A DNA stretch of 64,000 nt from SR-FBR-E99 sp963732365 (GCA_963732365.1 CAVSZC010000003.1:186001-250000), one strand, 5' to 3'; positions 43,887 through 53,804 are shown, counted from the first letter of the stretch. Numbers and translations are program-made. Notes: generated by a model not told the origin, from the sequence alone.

Positions 43887-46316
43887 ATGTTGAAGAATTT
43901 TTTTATCAATGCACTGCGCAACATGAAAAAGCAGCGCGGGTATGTCATCATGAATGTATCCGGCCTCGCAATCGGACTGACAAGCTTCCTCTTCATTACC
44001 CTATACGTGATACATGAGCTGAGCTATGACAGGTTCCATCAGAACTATGAGAATATTTACAGGCTGAAGGTTGTCGGCATTATGGCCGGCGGCGAGATTG
44101 ACCAGGCTGTAACAGCAGCCCCGATGGCCAGAGCCATGATGAATGATTATCCGGAGGTGCTGATGGCCACACGGGTGACACAGATGGGTGACTGGCTGGT
44201 AAAACACGGTGAAAACAGATTCAATGAAGATGGTGTTCTTTTCGCCGACTCAACATTCTTCGCAGTATTTGACTTCAGGCTGCCGAAAGGTGACCCTGTG
44301 ACTGCCCTCACAAGACCAAGATCAGTAATACTCACCAGGGAATATGCGGAAAAGTATTTCGGAGACCAGGACCCGATGGATAAGCAGTTGAGTTTTGAGT
44401 CAGATACTGTCATTTATACAGTTACCGGGGTGATTCAGGATATCCCGGATAACTCTCATATCAAATTTGACATGCTGGCCTCTATGAGCTCATACCCCAG
44501 GCAGGCAAACGATCAGTTCTGGATAAGCCATAGTTTCTACACATATATAGTTGTCAGGGATGGAACTGATAAAGATCTCCTGGAGGAAAGATTCCAGGGC
44601 ATGGTTACAAAGTATGTGGGCCCCCAGATAACAGCAGCACTGGGTATATCAGTCGAAGACTTCCTGAATGCAGGGAACTCTTTCAGCTATGTGATGGAAC
44701 CACTGAAGGATCTGCACCTCAGAGGAGCCAGGCAATATAACCTGGAACCTCTTGGCTCAGAGAGTACCGTTTACATCTTCGCGGTTATTGCCCTTCTCGT
44801 CCTGGTGATAGCAATAATCAACTATATAAACCTGGCAACTGCCAGGTCAGCAACACGGGCCAGGGAGGTAGGTGTCAGGAAAGTCGCCGGGGCAAACAAA
44901 CGCGGACTGGTGTTTCAGTTCCTTGGTGAGTCTGTTCTCATTGTTACAACTGCAACAATTATCGCAGTAATACTCGTCTATGCGCTTACACCTTCATTTA
45001 ACCAGCTTATAGGTAAAGAGCTCTCTGTAAGTATACTGGATAATGCAGGAGGAATTCTTTCACTACTGTTGCTGATTATCCTGGTCGGGATATCATCCGG
45101 AGCATATCCTGCATTTATATTAGCTTCTTTCAATCCCATTGAAGTGCTGAAGGGCACTTTAAATCCGGGATCAATGTCAAAGAATATGAGAGGTGTGCTT
45201 GTTGTGGTCCAGTTTACCATTTCAATAGTCATTATAATCGGGTCAATCATTGTCTATCGCCAGCTCAATTATGTAACCACGAAGGATATTGGATTCGAAA
45301 AGGAAAATCTTATTGTCATCCGCAGGGCAGATGCCTTTTTCCGACAGAGAGAAGCCTTCAGGGATCAGCTGCTTCAGATGCCCGGAGTGGTAAATGCAGG
45401 TTTTACAAGGGCTGTTCCCGGTACTACATTCAATAACAATGCCTTCCTTCTTGATGATGATCCTGAAAAGAACACATACCTCATTAACCAGACCCAGGCC
45501 AGCTTCGACTTCGCTCAGACACTGGGGGTGGAACTGGCGGAAGGCAGGTTTTTCTCACGTGAATATGGAGAAGATTCAACTGCCATTCTGATCAATGAGG
45601 CTGCAGTTAAGTCACTGGGACTGACAGACCCGGTAGGGAAATACCTGCTTCAGCCACAGGGACCGCAGCAGTTTCAGCGACTGAAGATCATCGGGGTGAT
45701 GAAGGACTTCAATATCAAATCTATGCACATACCCATTGAGCCTGTCTGTTTTACAGTCCTGGGTAATTTTGGTGGCGACCAGTTTGTCGCCGTCAGGCTT
45801 ACCGGCGAGGATGTCGGCGGCACTGTCAGGGCAATAGAGCAGAAATGGCAGTCATTTACACCTGAACAGCCCTTCCAGTATGATTTCTTCACCGACTCGT
45901 GGAACAACCTCTACTCTTCAGAGATGAAGACCGGAAAGATCTTTATACTTTTCTCGCTGCTCGCAATCTTTCTCGCATGCCTGGGTCTCCTCGGCCTCAT
46001 TACATATATAACTAACAAGAGAACCCGTGAGGTCGGGATCAGAAAGACCTATGGTGCATCAGTGCAGGTTATTCTCAGGTTATTGTCGAAGGAGGTTGTT
46101 TATCTGATACTTATCTCCTCGCTGCTGGCATACCCGATAGCATATTTCGGATCGAAGTTCTGGCTTGAGGCTTTTGCAAGCAGGGTCACAATAAGCCCGT
46201 TAATTTATGTGGCGGCCACAATAATAGCACTTACAATAGGCTGGTTATCTATACTTTACCAGACACACAAAGCTGCCAGCTACAGTCCGGCAGATGCACT
46301 GAGGCTTGAAAAATAA
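43887..46316 (+). CDS. Duplicated MacB-type ABC permease H
   Basis: 809 residues with the same two-module layout. The coupling motifs are TRAREVGVRKVAG and KRTREVGIRKTYG; the end is SPADALRLEK, ending in Lys after the usual Glu. The N-terminal helix is at about 22-42 (VIMNVSGLAIGLTSFLFITLYV). The first FtsX domain has VIAIINYINLATARSATRA. It is the last permease of the series and the only one after FeoB. It is divergent from permease G, from which it differs clearly in sequence, so the pair is not a recent tandem copy. Confidence 0.9.
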   Translation: MLKNFFINALRNMKKQRGYVIMNVSGLAIGLTSFLFITLYVIHELSYDRFHQNYENIYRLKVVGIMAGGEIDQAVTAAPMARAMMNDYPEVLMATRVTQMGDWLVKHGENRFNEDGVLFADSTFFAVFDFRLPKGDPVTALTRPRSVILTREYAEKYFGDQDPMDKQLSFESDTVIYTVTGVIQDIPDNSHIKFDMLASMSSYPRQANDQFWISHSFYTYIVVRDGTDKDLLEERFQGMVTKYVGPQITAALGISVEDFLNAGNSFSYVMEPLKDLHLRGARQYNLEPLGSESTVYIFAVIALLVLVIAIINYINLATARSATRAREVGVRKVAGANKRGLVFQFLGESVLIVTTATIIAVILVYALTPSFNQLIGKELSVSILDNAGGILSLLLLIILVGISSGAYPAFILASFNPIEVLKGTLNPGSMSKNMRGVLVVVQFTISIVIIIGSIIVYRQLNYVTTKDIGFEKENLIVIRRADAFFRQREAFRDQLLQMPGVVNAGFTRAVPGTTFNNNAFLLDDDPEKNTYLINQTQASFDFAQTLGVELAEGRFFSREYGEDSTAILINEAAVKSLGLTDPVGKYLLQPQGPQQFQRLKIIGVMKDFNIKSMHIPIEPVCFTVLGNFGGDQFVAVRLTGEDVGGTVRAIEQKWQSFTPEQPFQYDFFTDSWNNLYSSEMKTGKIFILFSLLAIFLACLGLLGLITYITNKRTREVGIRKTYGASVQVILRLLSKEVVYLILISSLLAYPIAYFGSKFWLEAFASRVTISPLIYVAATIIALTIGWLSILYQTHKAASYSPADALRLEK

Positions 46317-46377
46317 TGGCAGCAGGGGCAGCGAGAACCTTACTTTTTGCTAGGTTTGGCTTATCAAAAACCTTTTG

Positions 46378-47844
46378 ATGAGCCCTTTCCTTCTGTTGCT
46401 TATTATCCTGTGCTATTTCTCCATCCTCATGGCGATCTCTTTCATTGCCTCACGCCATATCCAAAATACAACCTACTTTGACGGCGACAGGTCATCACCC
46501 TGGTTCCTCGTTGCCTTCGGGATGATAGGCTCCGGAATATCTGCCGTATCACTGGTATCAATCCCGGGCAATGTCGGAAACAACAACCTCTATTATTTCC
46601 AGTTTATCCTCGGAACCATCGTGGGATACCTTTTCATCGCATTCGTTCTCACTCCGCTCTACCACAGGCTGAAGCTGGTATCAATATACACATACCTGAA
46701 TGTCAGGTTCGACAATGTCACCTACAAGACAGGGTCAATGTTTTTCCTCATCTCCCAGTCCTTCGGAGCAGCCCTGAGACTCCTTCTCTCGATCAAGATC
46801 CTTCAATATGCATTCTTTGATGCCCTGCATATACCTTACTTCATTACCATTATCGTCGTCCTTATACTTATATGGCTGTATACCAACAAGTCAGGGATAA
46901 AGACCATTGTGTGGACCGACGCATTGCAGTCGCTTTTTCTCCTTACGGTTATAATAATCTCAATCCTTTCCGTGCGGAATTCATTAAACCTGTCACTGCC
47001 TGACCTTGCAGCAGCAGTGGCTGATCACCGGTATGCAAAAGTGTTCGACTGGGATTTTCATTCAGGATCAAACTTCTTCAAGCAATTTATCTCCGGGTTG
47101 CTGATCACAGTCGCCCTTGTAGGCCTTGACCAGAGCATGATGCAAAAGACCCTGACGGTCAGGAATCTTAAAGATGCCAGGAAGAATGTACTGACTTTCA
47201 GTTTTTTCATCGCATTTGCACAGACGATGTTCCTGGTGCTCGGCGTCCTTATATATATGTTTGCCGAACAGAAGGGTATCAGCCTCGTCAGACAAAATGG
47301 TGTTATTACGAATACAGATGAGCTATATCCCCTGCTGACACTGAACTATTTCGGGAAGATAGGAACTGTGGCATTCCTAATTGGTGTTATAGCATCAACC
47401 TTTGCAAGTATTGACTCATGCATCGCTGCACTGACAACAGCATTCAGCTATGACTTCATGAATATAGCAGACAAGCCTCCTGAAGATATCAGGAAGATCA
47501 AATCAAGGGTGCTGATAGGTGTAAACATTGTGATGTTTTTTATCGTCATGGCCTTCTGGAACAGCAAGGGAGCAATAATAAACACTATCTTCAAGACCGC
47601 AGGGTATACATACGGACCGATCCTGGGATTGTATATGACCGGCCTCTTTACGAAAATAAAGTTCAGGGAGAAATGGGTACCGGTGGCATGCGTTTCATCT
47701 GCCCTGGTTACATGGCTGCTTAACGGATACTTTATCCGTGAATTTAATTTTGATTTCGGGTTTATGAATATTTTTGTAAATGCTTTGCTTACCGTGACTT
47801 TCCTTGTAATGATAAGAAAGAGAGGCAGCCGTGAAGAAAGATAA
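46378..47844 (+). CDS. Sodium:solute symporter family (SSS) transporter
   Basis: 488 residues from the ATG at 46378. About thirteen hydrophobic helices and the SSS core pattern (FGMIGSGISAVSLVSIPGNVG, RLLLSIKILQ, VWTDALQSLFLL, STFASIDSCIAALTTAFSYDF) support the assignment. These carriers couple sodium entry to uptake of sugars, amino acids, sialic acid or cell-wall fragments. The gene overlaps the following GNAT gene by 14 bases, and a serine hydrolase follows. That trio resembles the arrangement of symporter, acetyltransferase and beta-lactamase-like genes in Bacteroidota peptidoglycan-recycling loci, though the MurQ, MurK and NamZ genes of those loci are not in view. Confidence 0.9.
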   Translation: MSPFLLLLIILCYFSILMAISFIASRHIQNTTYFDGDRSSPWFLVAFGMIGSGISAVSLVSIPGNVGNNNLYYFQFILGTIVGYLFIAFVLTPLYHRLKLVSIYTYLNVRFDNVTYKTGSMFFLISQSFGAALRLLLSIKILQYAFFDALHIPYFITIIVVLILIWLYTNKSGIKTIVWTDALQSLFLLTVIIISILSVRNSLNLSLPDLAAAVADHRYAKVFDWDFHSGSNFFKQFISGLLITVALVGLDQSMMQKTLTVRNLKDARKNVLTFSFFIAFAQTMFLVLGVLIYMFAEQKGISLVRQNGVITNTDELYPLLTLNYFGKIGTVAFLIGVIASTFASIDSCIAALTTAFSYDFMNIADKPPEDIRKIKSRVLIGVNIVMFFIVMAFWNSKGAIINTIFKTAGYTYGPILGLYMTGLFTKIKFREKWVPVACVSSALVTWLLNGYFIREFNFDFGFMNIFVNALLTVTFLVMIRKRGSREER

Positions 47845-48316
47845 GATTATATTCAAAAAAACGGACGACCGCGACGATTTCAAAGTCTGCGCCCGCATGA
47901 TGTCCGAAACAGACCCATGGATTACGCTCGGGATGGGTTACGAACAGTGCCTGGGTGCATTTGAGGGTCCGTTCAGGGAGGTCCATATTGTGACAGAGGA
48001 CGGGACGATAGCCGGGTTCGCTGTGCTTCAGCTATACGGCTCATTTTCAGGATATATTCAGACAATATGTGTCAGCGAAGAGTACCGCGGACAGGGCCTC
48101 GGGACTACCCTTCTCAGATACTGTGAAGAGATGATCCTGAAGATATCTCCAAATATTTTTATCTGTGTTTCTTCGTTCAACACCAGGGCGAAAAAACTCT
48201 ACTCCGATTTTGGTTTCAAACCGGTTGGCGAGCTCGATAATTTCATAAAAGAAGGATTCTCGGAACTTTTGCTGCGGAAGACCGTCGGACCGAGGGTTGG
48301 ATTCCATGGTAAGTAA
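47831..48316 (+). CDS. GNAT-family N-acetyltransferase
   Basis: 161 residues with the GNAT core: acetyl-CoA-binding motif A in the form VSEEYRGQGLGTTLLRY (about 78-94) and the upstream strand TIAGFAVLQLYGSFSGYIQTICV. The C-terminal YSDFGFKPVGEL matches the usual late GNAT strand. The substrate is not predictable from sequence; the position between a symporter and a beta-lactamase-like serine hydrolase points to an amino-sugar or peptide acceptor from the cell wall. Translation is coupled to the symporter gene by overlap, and the serine hydrolase begins 11 bases downstream. Confidence 0.9.
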   Translation: MKKDKIIFKKTDDRDDFKVCARMMSETDPWITLGMGYEQCLGAFEGPFREVHIVTEDGTIAGFAVLQLYGSFSGYIQTICVSEEYRGQGLGTTLLRYCEEMILKISPNIFICVSSFNTRAKKLYSDFGFKPVGELDNFIKEGFSELLLRKTVGPRVGFHGK

Positions 48317-48327
48317 TCAGCGATTCT

Positions 48328-49575
48328 ATGTGTAAAATAAGTCACTCTGCGGGTGTTTTAGTCATCTGCCTCATCATTAATTCAGGTTTCTGCAGTGCAG
48401 AGTCCGGGAATGACAGGGCAAAACTGAAAGCTGAGGTTGACAGCATCCTTCAGAGCCAGGTTGATCTGGGCATGATCCCCGGTGCCGTCTTAATGATCAA
48501 AAAAGATAACAGGGTGATCTGCCGGAAGGCATATGGCTATGCCCTGAAGTATGATTACAACCATAATTTGCCGGCCAGGCCGGAGAGAATGACTGTAAAC
48601 CACCTGTTTGACCTTGCCTCGCTCACTAAGGTAGTTGGGACTACAACTTCAATCATGGTCCTGACTGACAGAGGACTGATAAAGCCTGAAGACCCGGTAT
48701 GCAAGTACATTGAGGCATTCAATACCCCTGAAAAAAAGGCAATTACCATCCGCCACCTGCTCACCCATACAGCGGGACTGTACGAATGGTATCCGCTTTA
48801 TTACAGGTCCTCATCCAGGGAGGAATGCTACCGTCTCATCGGAGAGCTTCCCCTGGCATTTCCTGTCGGAGAAAAACGGAGATACAGTGATCTGGGATTC
48901 GTTCTCCTGGGTGAGATCATTGAGATTGTATCCGGACTTCCGCAGGAGCAGTTCATGAACGAAAATATCTTCCAGCCTCTCGGCATGAAGCATACCTCCT
49001 ATAATCCCCTGGAGAACAAAAAATTCAGAAAGATAGCAGCCACCTCGGCAGGAAATCCATATGAGAGAAGAATGGTACATGATTCAACCCTCGGATTCAC
49101 CTTTAAGGAGATAGACCCTGACCAATGGAACGGATGGCGTACATACCTGCTCAGAGGAGAGGTAAATGACGGTAACACCTGGTATGCCAACGGGGGAATA
49201 TCAGGTGCGGCCGGACTGTTTTCAACAGCTGACGACCTTCAGAAACTGGTTGACATGCTGATCAACCGTGGTATGGCAGGCTCGAAAGAATTCATTTCGG
49301 CGGCAACGATTGAATCATTCCTGACAATGGATGAATTCCGAAATGGCCTCGGATGGATGATGGATCCGGCCAATTCATTTATGAAGAATGCTCCGGAGGG
49401 CTCATTTGGCCACACCGGGTTTACCGGAACCAGCATCGCTGTTGTTCCGCATGATAAACTGTCGGTTATATTGCTGATAAACAGGCAGAATACCGGACTC
49501 TCAGAAGAAGGTGAATATTATAATGTTACTCCGGTACGACTGCAGATCTTTAATGCAGTATCAAAATACCATTGA
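48328..49575 (+). CDS. Secreted serine hydrolase, class C beta-lactamase fold
   Basis: 415 residues with a signal peptide (about 1-23). The serine hydrolase motifs are present: S98-L-T-K101 (SxxK, in LFDLASLTKVVG), YSD in RRYSDLGFVLLG (YxN-type position) and HTG in SFGHTGFTGTS (KTG-type position). The family includes penicillin-binding proteins, class C beta-lactamases, esterases and D-amino-acid peptidases. Given the operon with a symporter and a GNAT protein, a role in trimming or recycling cell-wall peptides is more likely than antibiotic resistance. It is the last gene of the operon and convergent with the GH13 gene. Confidence 0.88.
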   Translation: MCKISHSAGVLVICLIINSGFCSAESGNDRAKLKAEVDSILQSQVDLGMIPGAVLMIKKDNRVICRKAYGYALKYDYNHNLPARPERMTVNHLFDLASLTKVVGTTTSIMVLTDRGLIKPEDPVCKYIEAFNTPEKKAITIRHLLTHTAGLYEWYPLYYRSSSREECYRLIGELPLAFPVGEKRRYSDLGFVLLGEIIEIVSGLPQEQFMNENIFQPLGMKHTSYNPLENKKFRKIAATSAGNPYERRMVHDSTLGFTFKEIDPDQWNGWRTYLLRGEVNDGNTWYANGGISGAAGLFSTADDLQKLVDMLINRGMAGSKEFISAATIESFLTMDEFRNGLGWMMDPANSFMKNAPEGSFGHTGFTGTSIAVVPHDKLSVILLINRQNTGLSEEGEYYNVTPVRLQIFNAVSKYH

Positions 49576-49584
49576 ATACTGTGA

Positions 49585-51105
49585 TCAGAGAGTATATTCC
49601 GGCACCTGCACCAGGTTGCTTCCCTCCTGCTTTGGTTCCAGCATGAAGACATAAGCTTTCCATCCGGGCTCGTCGAGGTACATGCCCCTTTGCTGCAGAT
49701 CGGTGCCCTCCCTCTCATAGGTGTTGCCTCCCAGTATGTCTTTCAGGGTCCACGACTTGCCCTCCAGGTCACTGAAAGGATGCTTTATGTAACACTGGCT
49801 TCGTGAGGGTGAATAGTTTACAGCGACAAGGATTTTTTGTCCGTCTTCACCCTGCCATGCAAAAGAGATAAAGTTATTGTGCGTCCAGTTGCTCTCCCAT
49901 GCCTGGTGGCACTCCAGAAGTTGCCATCGGCCTGACCTGACTACTGCCATCCTCAGTATACCGAGCAGTTTATCATAAAACTCCACAAGGCTTTTATTTA
50001 CAGGCTCTTCCGGACCTCTGACCAGATGAGGTGAAATGCGCTTCTTCCTCCCCTCGAACTGACCCTGGTGAAAGAAACGGAGGCCCGGTGACAAAAAAGT
50101 GATGACGGCTGCCGCTTCATGTATCCCTGCCGCGAAGTCAGCTGCAACCCTTGGCTCATCATGGTTCTCGAGAAACCTGGCCATCCGGCTCTGATAATCA
50201 AGACCTGCAAAAAAGTGCTCCCTGACCGGTCTTGCGTGACCCTCTTTAAGACGGTCATACAGACGCTTATCATAAGCATATTCAAAACCCTGCTGCAGCA
50301 TCGTCCATTCAAGGTCCCAGTAAACCTCTGCCATGAAGCAGAATTCCGGATTCACCTCACGTACCTGCCGTGTGGCCCTGGGCCAGAAGGGCTGGCATCT
50401 GATGCCCCATGTCCGCTGAAATACATCGGAAAGTACCAGCATGGCCATGTCGCATCTCACACCATCGCACTGTCCGGCTATCCTGATCAGTTCTCCTGTC
50501 ATAGCCTCCTGAAGACCCTGGTTGCCATAATTAAGCTGGAGCGTGTCAGGCCACCCGGAAAAGAACGGATCCCTTCCGAGGGCCAGAACGACATCTCCCT
50601 GATCAGAGGTGATCCGCCTGTAGTTCTGTGGCTCCCGTTCCAGGTCCTTCTCACTCGCCCGGATGTAATAATCGATGTGTTCATGAACCCAGTGGTGGTC
50701 CGGTGCCGTATGGTTGGGAACAAAGTCGAGCATCAGCTTCATACCCCTGTTTTTAAGACGGATGCGCAATCGTGACAGCGCCTCGTCACCGCCGAGATCC
50801 TTCGAAACCGTATATGCCGTGATGGCAAATCCTGAGCCGGCTATGTCTTCTTCCTTAAGGTCGGGCAGCGTATCCTCAAACTCCCGCCTCCAGCCCTCAT
50901 TCTGCCTTGATATGCGCTGCCCCTCAGCGCCTGTCTGCCATACACTCAGAAACCATATCCAGTCAAATCCCTTATCAGACAGGCTGTCAAGTTCCGCATC
51001 GGGTATGTCATCAAGAGTGGCATGACGGCCAAGACTGAGTGATAACTCTGTCATCCATACCCGGGTGTTAACCTGGTACAACGATTGAAACGATGGTTTG
51101 TTCAT
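49585..51105 (-). CDS. Alpha-amylase family GH13 glycoside hydrolase
   Basis: 506 residues without a signal peptide, hence cytoplasmic. The GH13 conserved regions are visible: LMLDFVPNHTAPDH (region I), GVRCDMAMLVLSD (region II with the nucleophile Asp), FMAEVYWDLEW (region III with the acid/base Glu) and LENHDEPRV (region IV with the transition-state-stabilising Asp). The C-terminal part is a beta-sandwich. It acts on an alpha-glucan or alpha-glucoside, for example maltodextrin, glycogen or trehalose-like substrates. No clear subfamily is visible. It is followed 26 bases upstream on the same strand by the beta-CASP nuclease gene. Confidence 0.92.
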   Translation of the reverse strand: MNKPSFQSLYQVNTRVWMTELSLSLGRHATLDDIPDAELDSLSDKGFDWIWFLSVWQTGAEGQRISRQNEGWRREFEDTLPDLKEEDIAGSGFAITAYTVSKDLGGDEALSRLRIRLKNRGMKLMLDFVPNHTAPDHHWVHEHIDYYIRASEKDLEREPQNYRRITSDQGDVVLALGRDPFFSGWPDTLQLNYGNQGLQEAMTGELIRIAGQCDGVRCDMAMLVLSDVFQRTWGIRCQPFWPRATRQVREVNPEFCFMAEVYWDLEWTMLQQGFEYAYDKRLYDRLKEGHARPVREHFFAGLDYQSRMARFLENHDEPRVAADFAAGIHEAAAVITFLSPGLRFFHQGQFEGRKKRISPHLVRGPEEPVNKSLVEFYDKLLGILRMAVVRSGRWQLLECHQAWESNWTHNNFISFAWQGEDGQKILVAVNYSPSRSQCYIKHPFSDLEGKSWTLKDILGGNTYEREGTDLQQRGMYLDEPGWKAYVFMLEPKQEGSNLVQVPEYTL

Positions 51106-51131
51106 GTGGTGTTTTTTCTTAATTCAATATA

Positions 51132-52523
51132 TCAGATAGTTATAGTTTCTCCGTATTCCGGCAGAACTGCTTTGATCCCATATTTTGACCTGATTGCCTC
51201 CGAAAGCGTTCTTCTCTCTCTATCCTCCCCGTGTGTGAGTACCAGCCGGGGGCGGGAGAAAGCAACTGCATCAAACCATCTCAGGAGGTCTGACTGGCCC
51301 GCATGGGCACTTAACCCGCCAAGTGATGCGATGTGAGCGTTTACGGGAATATCTTCCTTGTATATCCTCACTGTTTTATCTCCATCGACCAGCCTCCTGC
51401 CAAGGGTGCCAGCACCCTGGTAACCGATGATCATCACAGTAGTTTCCGGATAGCGGAGGTTATGCCGTAGGTGATGAATGATCCTTCCCGCATTGCACAT
51501 ACCTGCCCCAGCCATAATCATGCATGGCCCGCTGACCTTATTCAGCGCCATGGATTCCTCAGCCGTAACTGACAATTGCAACCGTGAAAGATCGCCTTTC
51601 ACGACACCAAGCCTGACCATCTCCTCTGCTTCCTCATCATAGAGCTCCTGGTGCCTTGCATATATCCTTGTCGCCGCAATAGCCATCGGGCTGTCAAGGT
51701 AAACAGGTATCTCAGGCAGGTTGCCGCGATGCACTGCCCTGGCCATGTAATAAAGCAGTTGCTGCGCCCTGCCAATGGCAAATGACGGTACCAGTATCTT
51801 CCCTTTTCTTTCAGTCGCGTTTCGAATTATATCCCTGGCTTCTGCAAGAGTATCCTGAAGAGACTTGTGGTCACGGTCACCATAGGTCGATTCCATGAAG
51901 ACAATATCAGCGGAATGAAACGGATCAGGATCCTTCAATATGGCCATATCCTGCCTGCCAAGGTCACCCGAAAAGAGTATCCTTTTCTTTAAATGGTCCT
52001 CCTTAATAGTCAGTTCAATTGATACTGATCCGAGTATGTGTCCGGCCTCGCGGACCCTTGCAACCACTGATGGTGCAATTTCGACATACTCATTATATGG
52101 GATGGGGGTCAGCAATCTCATGGCTGCATTTACATCCTCCTCAGTATAATCCGGGCTGATAGGCTCCTCCCCTCTTGCGACGCGCCTCCGGTTAATACGG
52201 GCAAGATCATTCGCCTGAATGCTGACAGCATCCCTGAGTATGATTTCTATTATTGCTATTGTTGCTTCAGTGGCGTAGATCGGACCTGCATAACCGTTCT
52301 TTGTCAACAGAGGGATGCGGCCCGTGTGATCAAGGTGCCCATGTGTCAGTATCACAGCATTCAGAGTCCTGATATCAATAGGAGGCAACTGCCGGTTAAG
52401 GTTCTCAAGGTCTTTTTCTCCCTGGAAAACGCCAAAATCAACAAGCAGGTTCGTATGCCTGCTCTGCAAATAATAGGCTGATCCTGTAACGCACCCGGCA
52501 GCACCGAATAAAGTAACCTGCAT
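51132..52523 (-). CDS. MBL-fold beta-CASP ribonuclease
   Basis: 463 residues from the ATG at 52523 (MQVTLFGAAGCVTGSAYYL); the 11-residue upstream extension lacks family similarity. The metallo-beta-lactamase motif HGHLDHTGR (about 58-66) and later GDLG and SLGGLSAHAG segments supply zinc ligands. The beta-CASP part includes SPMAIAATRIYARH, and the final LTHGEDRERRTLSEAI is typical of the RNA-specificity (RMMBL) end. Such proteins are exo- or endoribonucleases related to CPSF73 and RNase J-like enzymes. The gene lies alone in this direction with the GH13 gene downstream. Confidence 0.92.
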   Translation of the reverse strand: MQVTLFGAAGCVTGSAYYLQSRHTNLLVDFGVFQGEKDLENLNRQLPPIDIRTLNAVILTHGHLDHTGRIPLLTKNGYAGPIYATEATIAIIEIILRDAVSIQANDLARINRRRVARGEEPISPDYTEEDVNAAMRLLTPIPYNEYVEIAPSVVARVREAGHILGSVSIELTIKEDHLKKRILFSGDLGRQDMAILKDPDPFHSADIVFMESTYGDRDHKSLQDTLAEARDIIRNATERKGKILVPSFAIGRAQQLLYYMARAVHRGNLPEIPVYLDSPMAIAATRIYARHQELYDEEAEEMVRLGVVKGDLSRLQLSVTAEESMALNKVSGPCMIMAGAGMCNAGRIIHHLRHNLRYPETTVMIIGYQGAGTLGRRLVDGDKTVRIYKEDIPVNAHIASLGGLSAHAGQSDLLRWFDAVAFSRPRLVLTHGEDRERRTLSEAIRSKYGIKAVLPEYGETITI

Positions 52524-52607
52524 AAATATCCTTTTACTAAAGAATAAAGATAACAATATAACCAGAACCTAATTACCAGACTCTGCCCGATTAAACGGGC
52601 GCTCAGA

Positions 52608-53126
52608 TCACCTGACCCATACCCTGACGATCTCGGCGATGTACAGTTTATGTATGCCTCCCTTGGTGCTGTAGTGCGTTACCAGCGGCTCGCTGTCAAG
52701 GAAAGCGTCACGGGAGAGCCTCTCTCCGTAAAGCTTGCGGCACTCAAGCACCAGCCGGGCCTCACAGAAAGCAGGATAACCAAGCTCTGTAAAATGCGGC
52801 GTCAGCCCTGTTTCGGCTACCTTGTCAATGTCTCTTCCGCTCTTCGTTCCGCACAGATTGAGGGCATCACGGTGCTTTTCATCAAAGAACGTAAGGGTGA
52901 ACCCGTCGGTGCTCTCAATGAATTCATATGTATATCGTTCCGGACGAACAAAAATATAAACAACCGGCTTGTTCCAGAGATAACCGACACCACCCCAGTT
53001 GGCTGTCATGGTGTTGAACTTCTCCCTGGTGCCGGCAGTGACAAGCATCCAGTCAGATGCAATCAGTTTAATAAGATTGCCATCTATTGCCATAGGGCTT
53101 ATCTGTTTGTATTTCAGATCTTTCAT
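52608..53126 (-). CDS. Flavin reductase-like FMN-binding domain protein
   Basis: 172 residues with the split-barrel flavin reductase fold: MLVTAGTREKFNTMTANWGGVGYLWNKPVVYIFVRPERYTYEFIESTDGFTLTFF corresponds to the FMN-phosphate and isoalloxazine-binding region, and the second half includes GLTPHFTELGYPAF. There is no signal peptide. These proteins reduce flavins with NAD(P)H for a partner oxygenase or act as small electron carriers. A partner is not in view. The gene stands alone, upstream of an A/T-rich region. Confidence 0.88.
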   Translation of the reverse strand: MKDLKYKQISPMAIDGNLIKLIASDWMLVTAGTREKFNTMTANWGGVGYLWNKPVVYIFVRPERYTYEFIESTDGFTLTFFDEKHRDALNLCGTKSGRDIDKVAETGLTPHFTELGYPAFCEARLVLECRKLYGERLSRDAFLDSEPLVTHYSTKGGIHKLYIAEIVRVWVR

Positions 53127-53215
53127 AGTTGATTATTTCGTGGTGCTGAAAACAGGACTGACAACAGTATAAAATTAAAAGGAATACATCGAATTGGGTT
53201 CATTGAATAAAACTA

Positions 53216-53725
53216 TTATTTCGCTGATATGCTTTGCTCCCGGATGGATTTCATGTTTTTAAGGTGGATAACCGAAATGCAGATTGTTGCAATCAGAATA
53301 TTAGAAGGAATTATGATACTTCTGAAATGATCTGTCTGCATTTGGCTGGAAGATCCTGTTAGGTCTGTAAAGGAGATAAACCATGGTTGTAGAATCCATT
53401 TAATTATTAGTATCGCCATTACAGTCAGACTCAGAAAACCACGATTCCAGGCACGGTTCTGAAAACTCAGTTTTTCATACGACAAAGTGACTCCGATAAA
53501 GGTAGCCAGTCCCTGTGAAAGGAGCCACATAAAGAAATACATCATATAATACGTCAGGAGATCGTCAGTGGCTCGTCCTATATAGCCTGGCCTTTCTGAT
53601 AACTCCAGTTTATGTGCATAGTGGCGCACCTGTTTGCCGGCAAATGCCACGACTAAACATTCCAGTGAGATTGCCAATGCAATTATTAGCATCAGTTTTA
53701 CAAAGTTGTTCTGAAGAAGCTTCAA
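53216..53725 (-). CDS. Hypothetical four-helix membrane protein
   Basis: 169 residues with four predicted transmembrane helices (about 10-30, 58-80, 95-115 and 135-155). A short charged loop (KQVRHYAHKLELSERPGYIG) lies between the first two. No family is recognised. The gene begins a lower-G+C accessory stretch that continues to 60.7 kb. Codon use and context do not suggest a partner; it is transcribed in the same direction as, but well separated from, the flavin reductase gene. Confidence 0.6.
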   Translation of the reverse strand: MKLLQNNFVKLMLIIALAISLECLVVAFAGKQVRHYAHKLELSERPGYIGRATDDLLTYYMMYFFMWLLSQGLATFIGVTLSYEKLSFQNRAWNRGFLSLTVMAILIIKWILQPWFISFTDLTGSSSQMQTDHFRSIIIPSNILIATICISVIHLKNMKSIREQSISAK

Positions 53726-53804
53726 ATGAATACAGGTCTTAACCGTCCTGCTAAAATAGTTTAAGCAGTCTAATTATTTAATAGTGATTCAACATATTAA
53801 TTTC

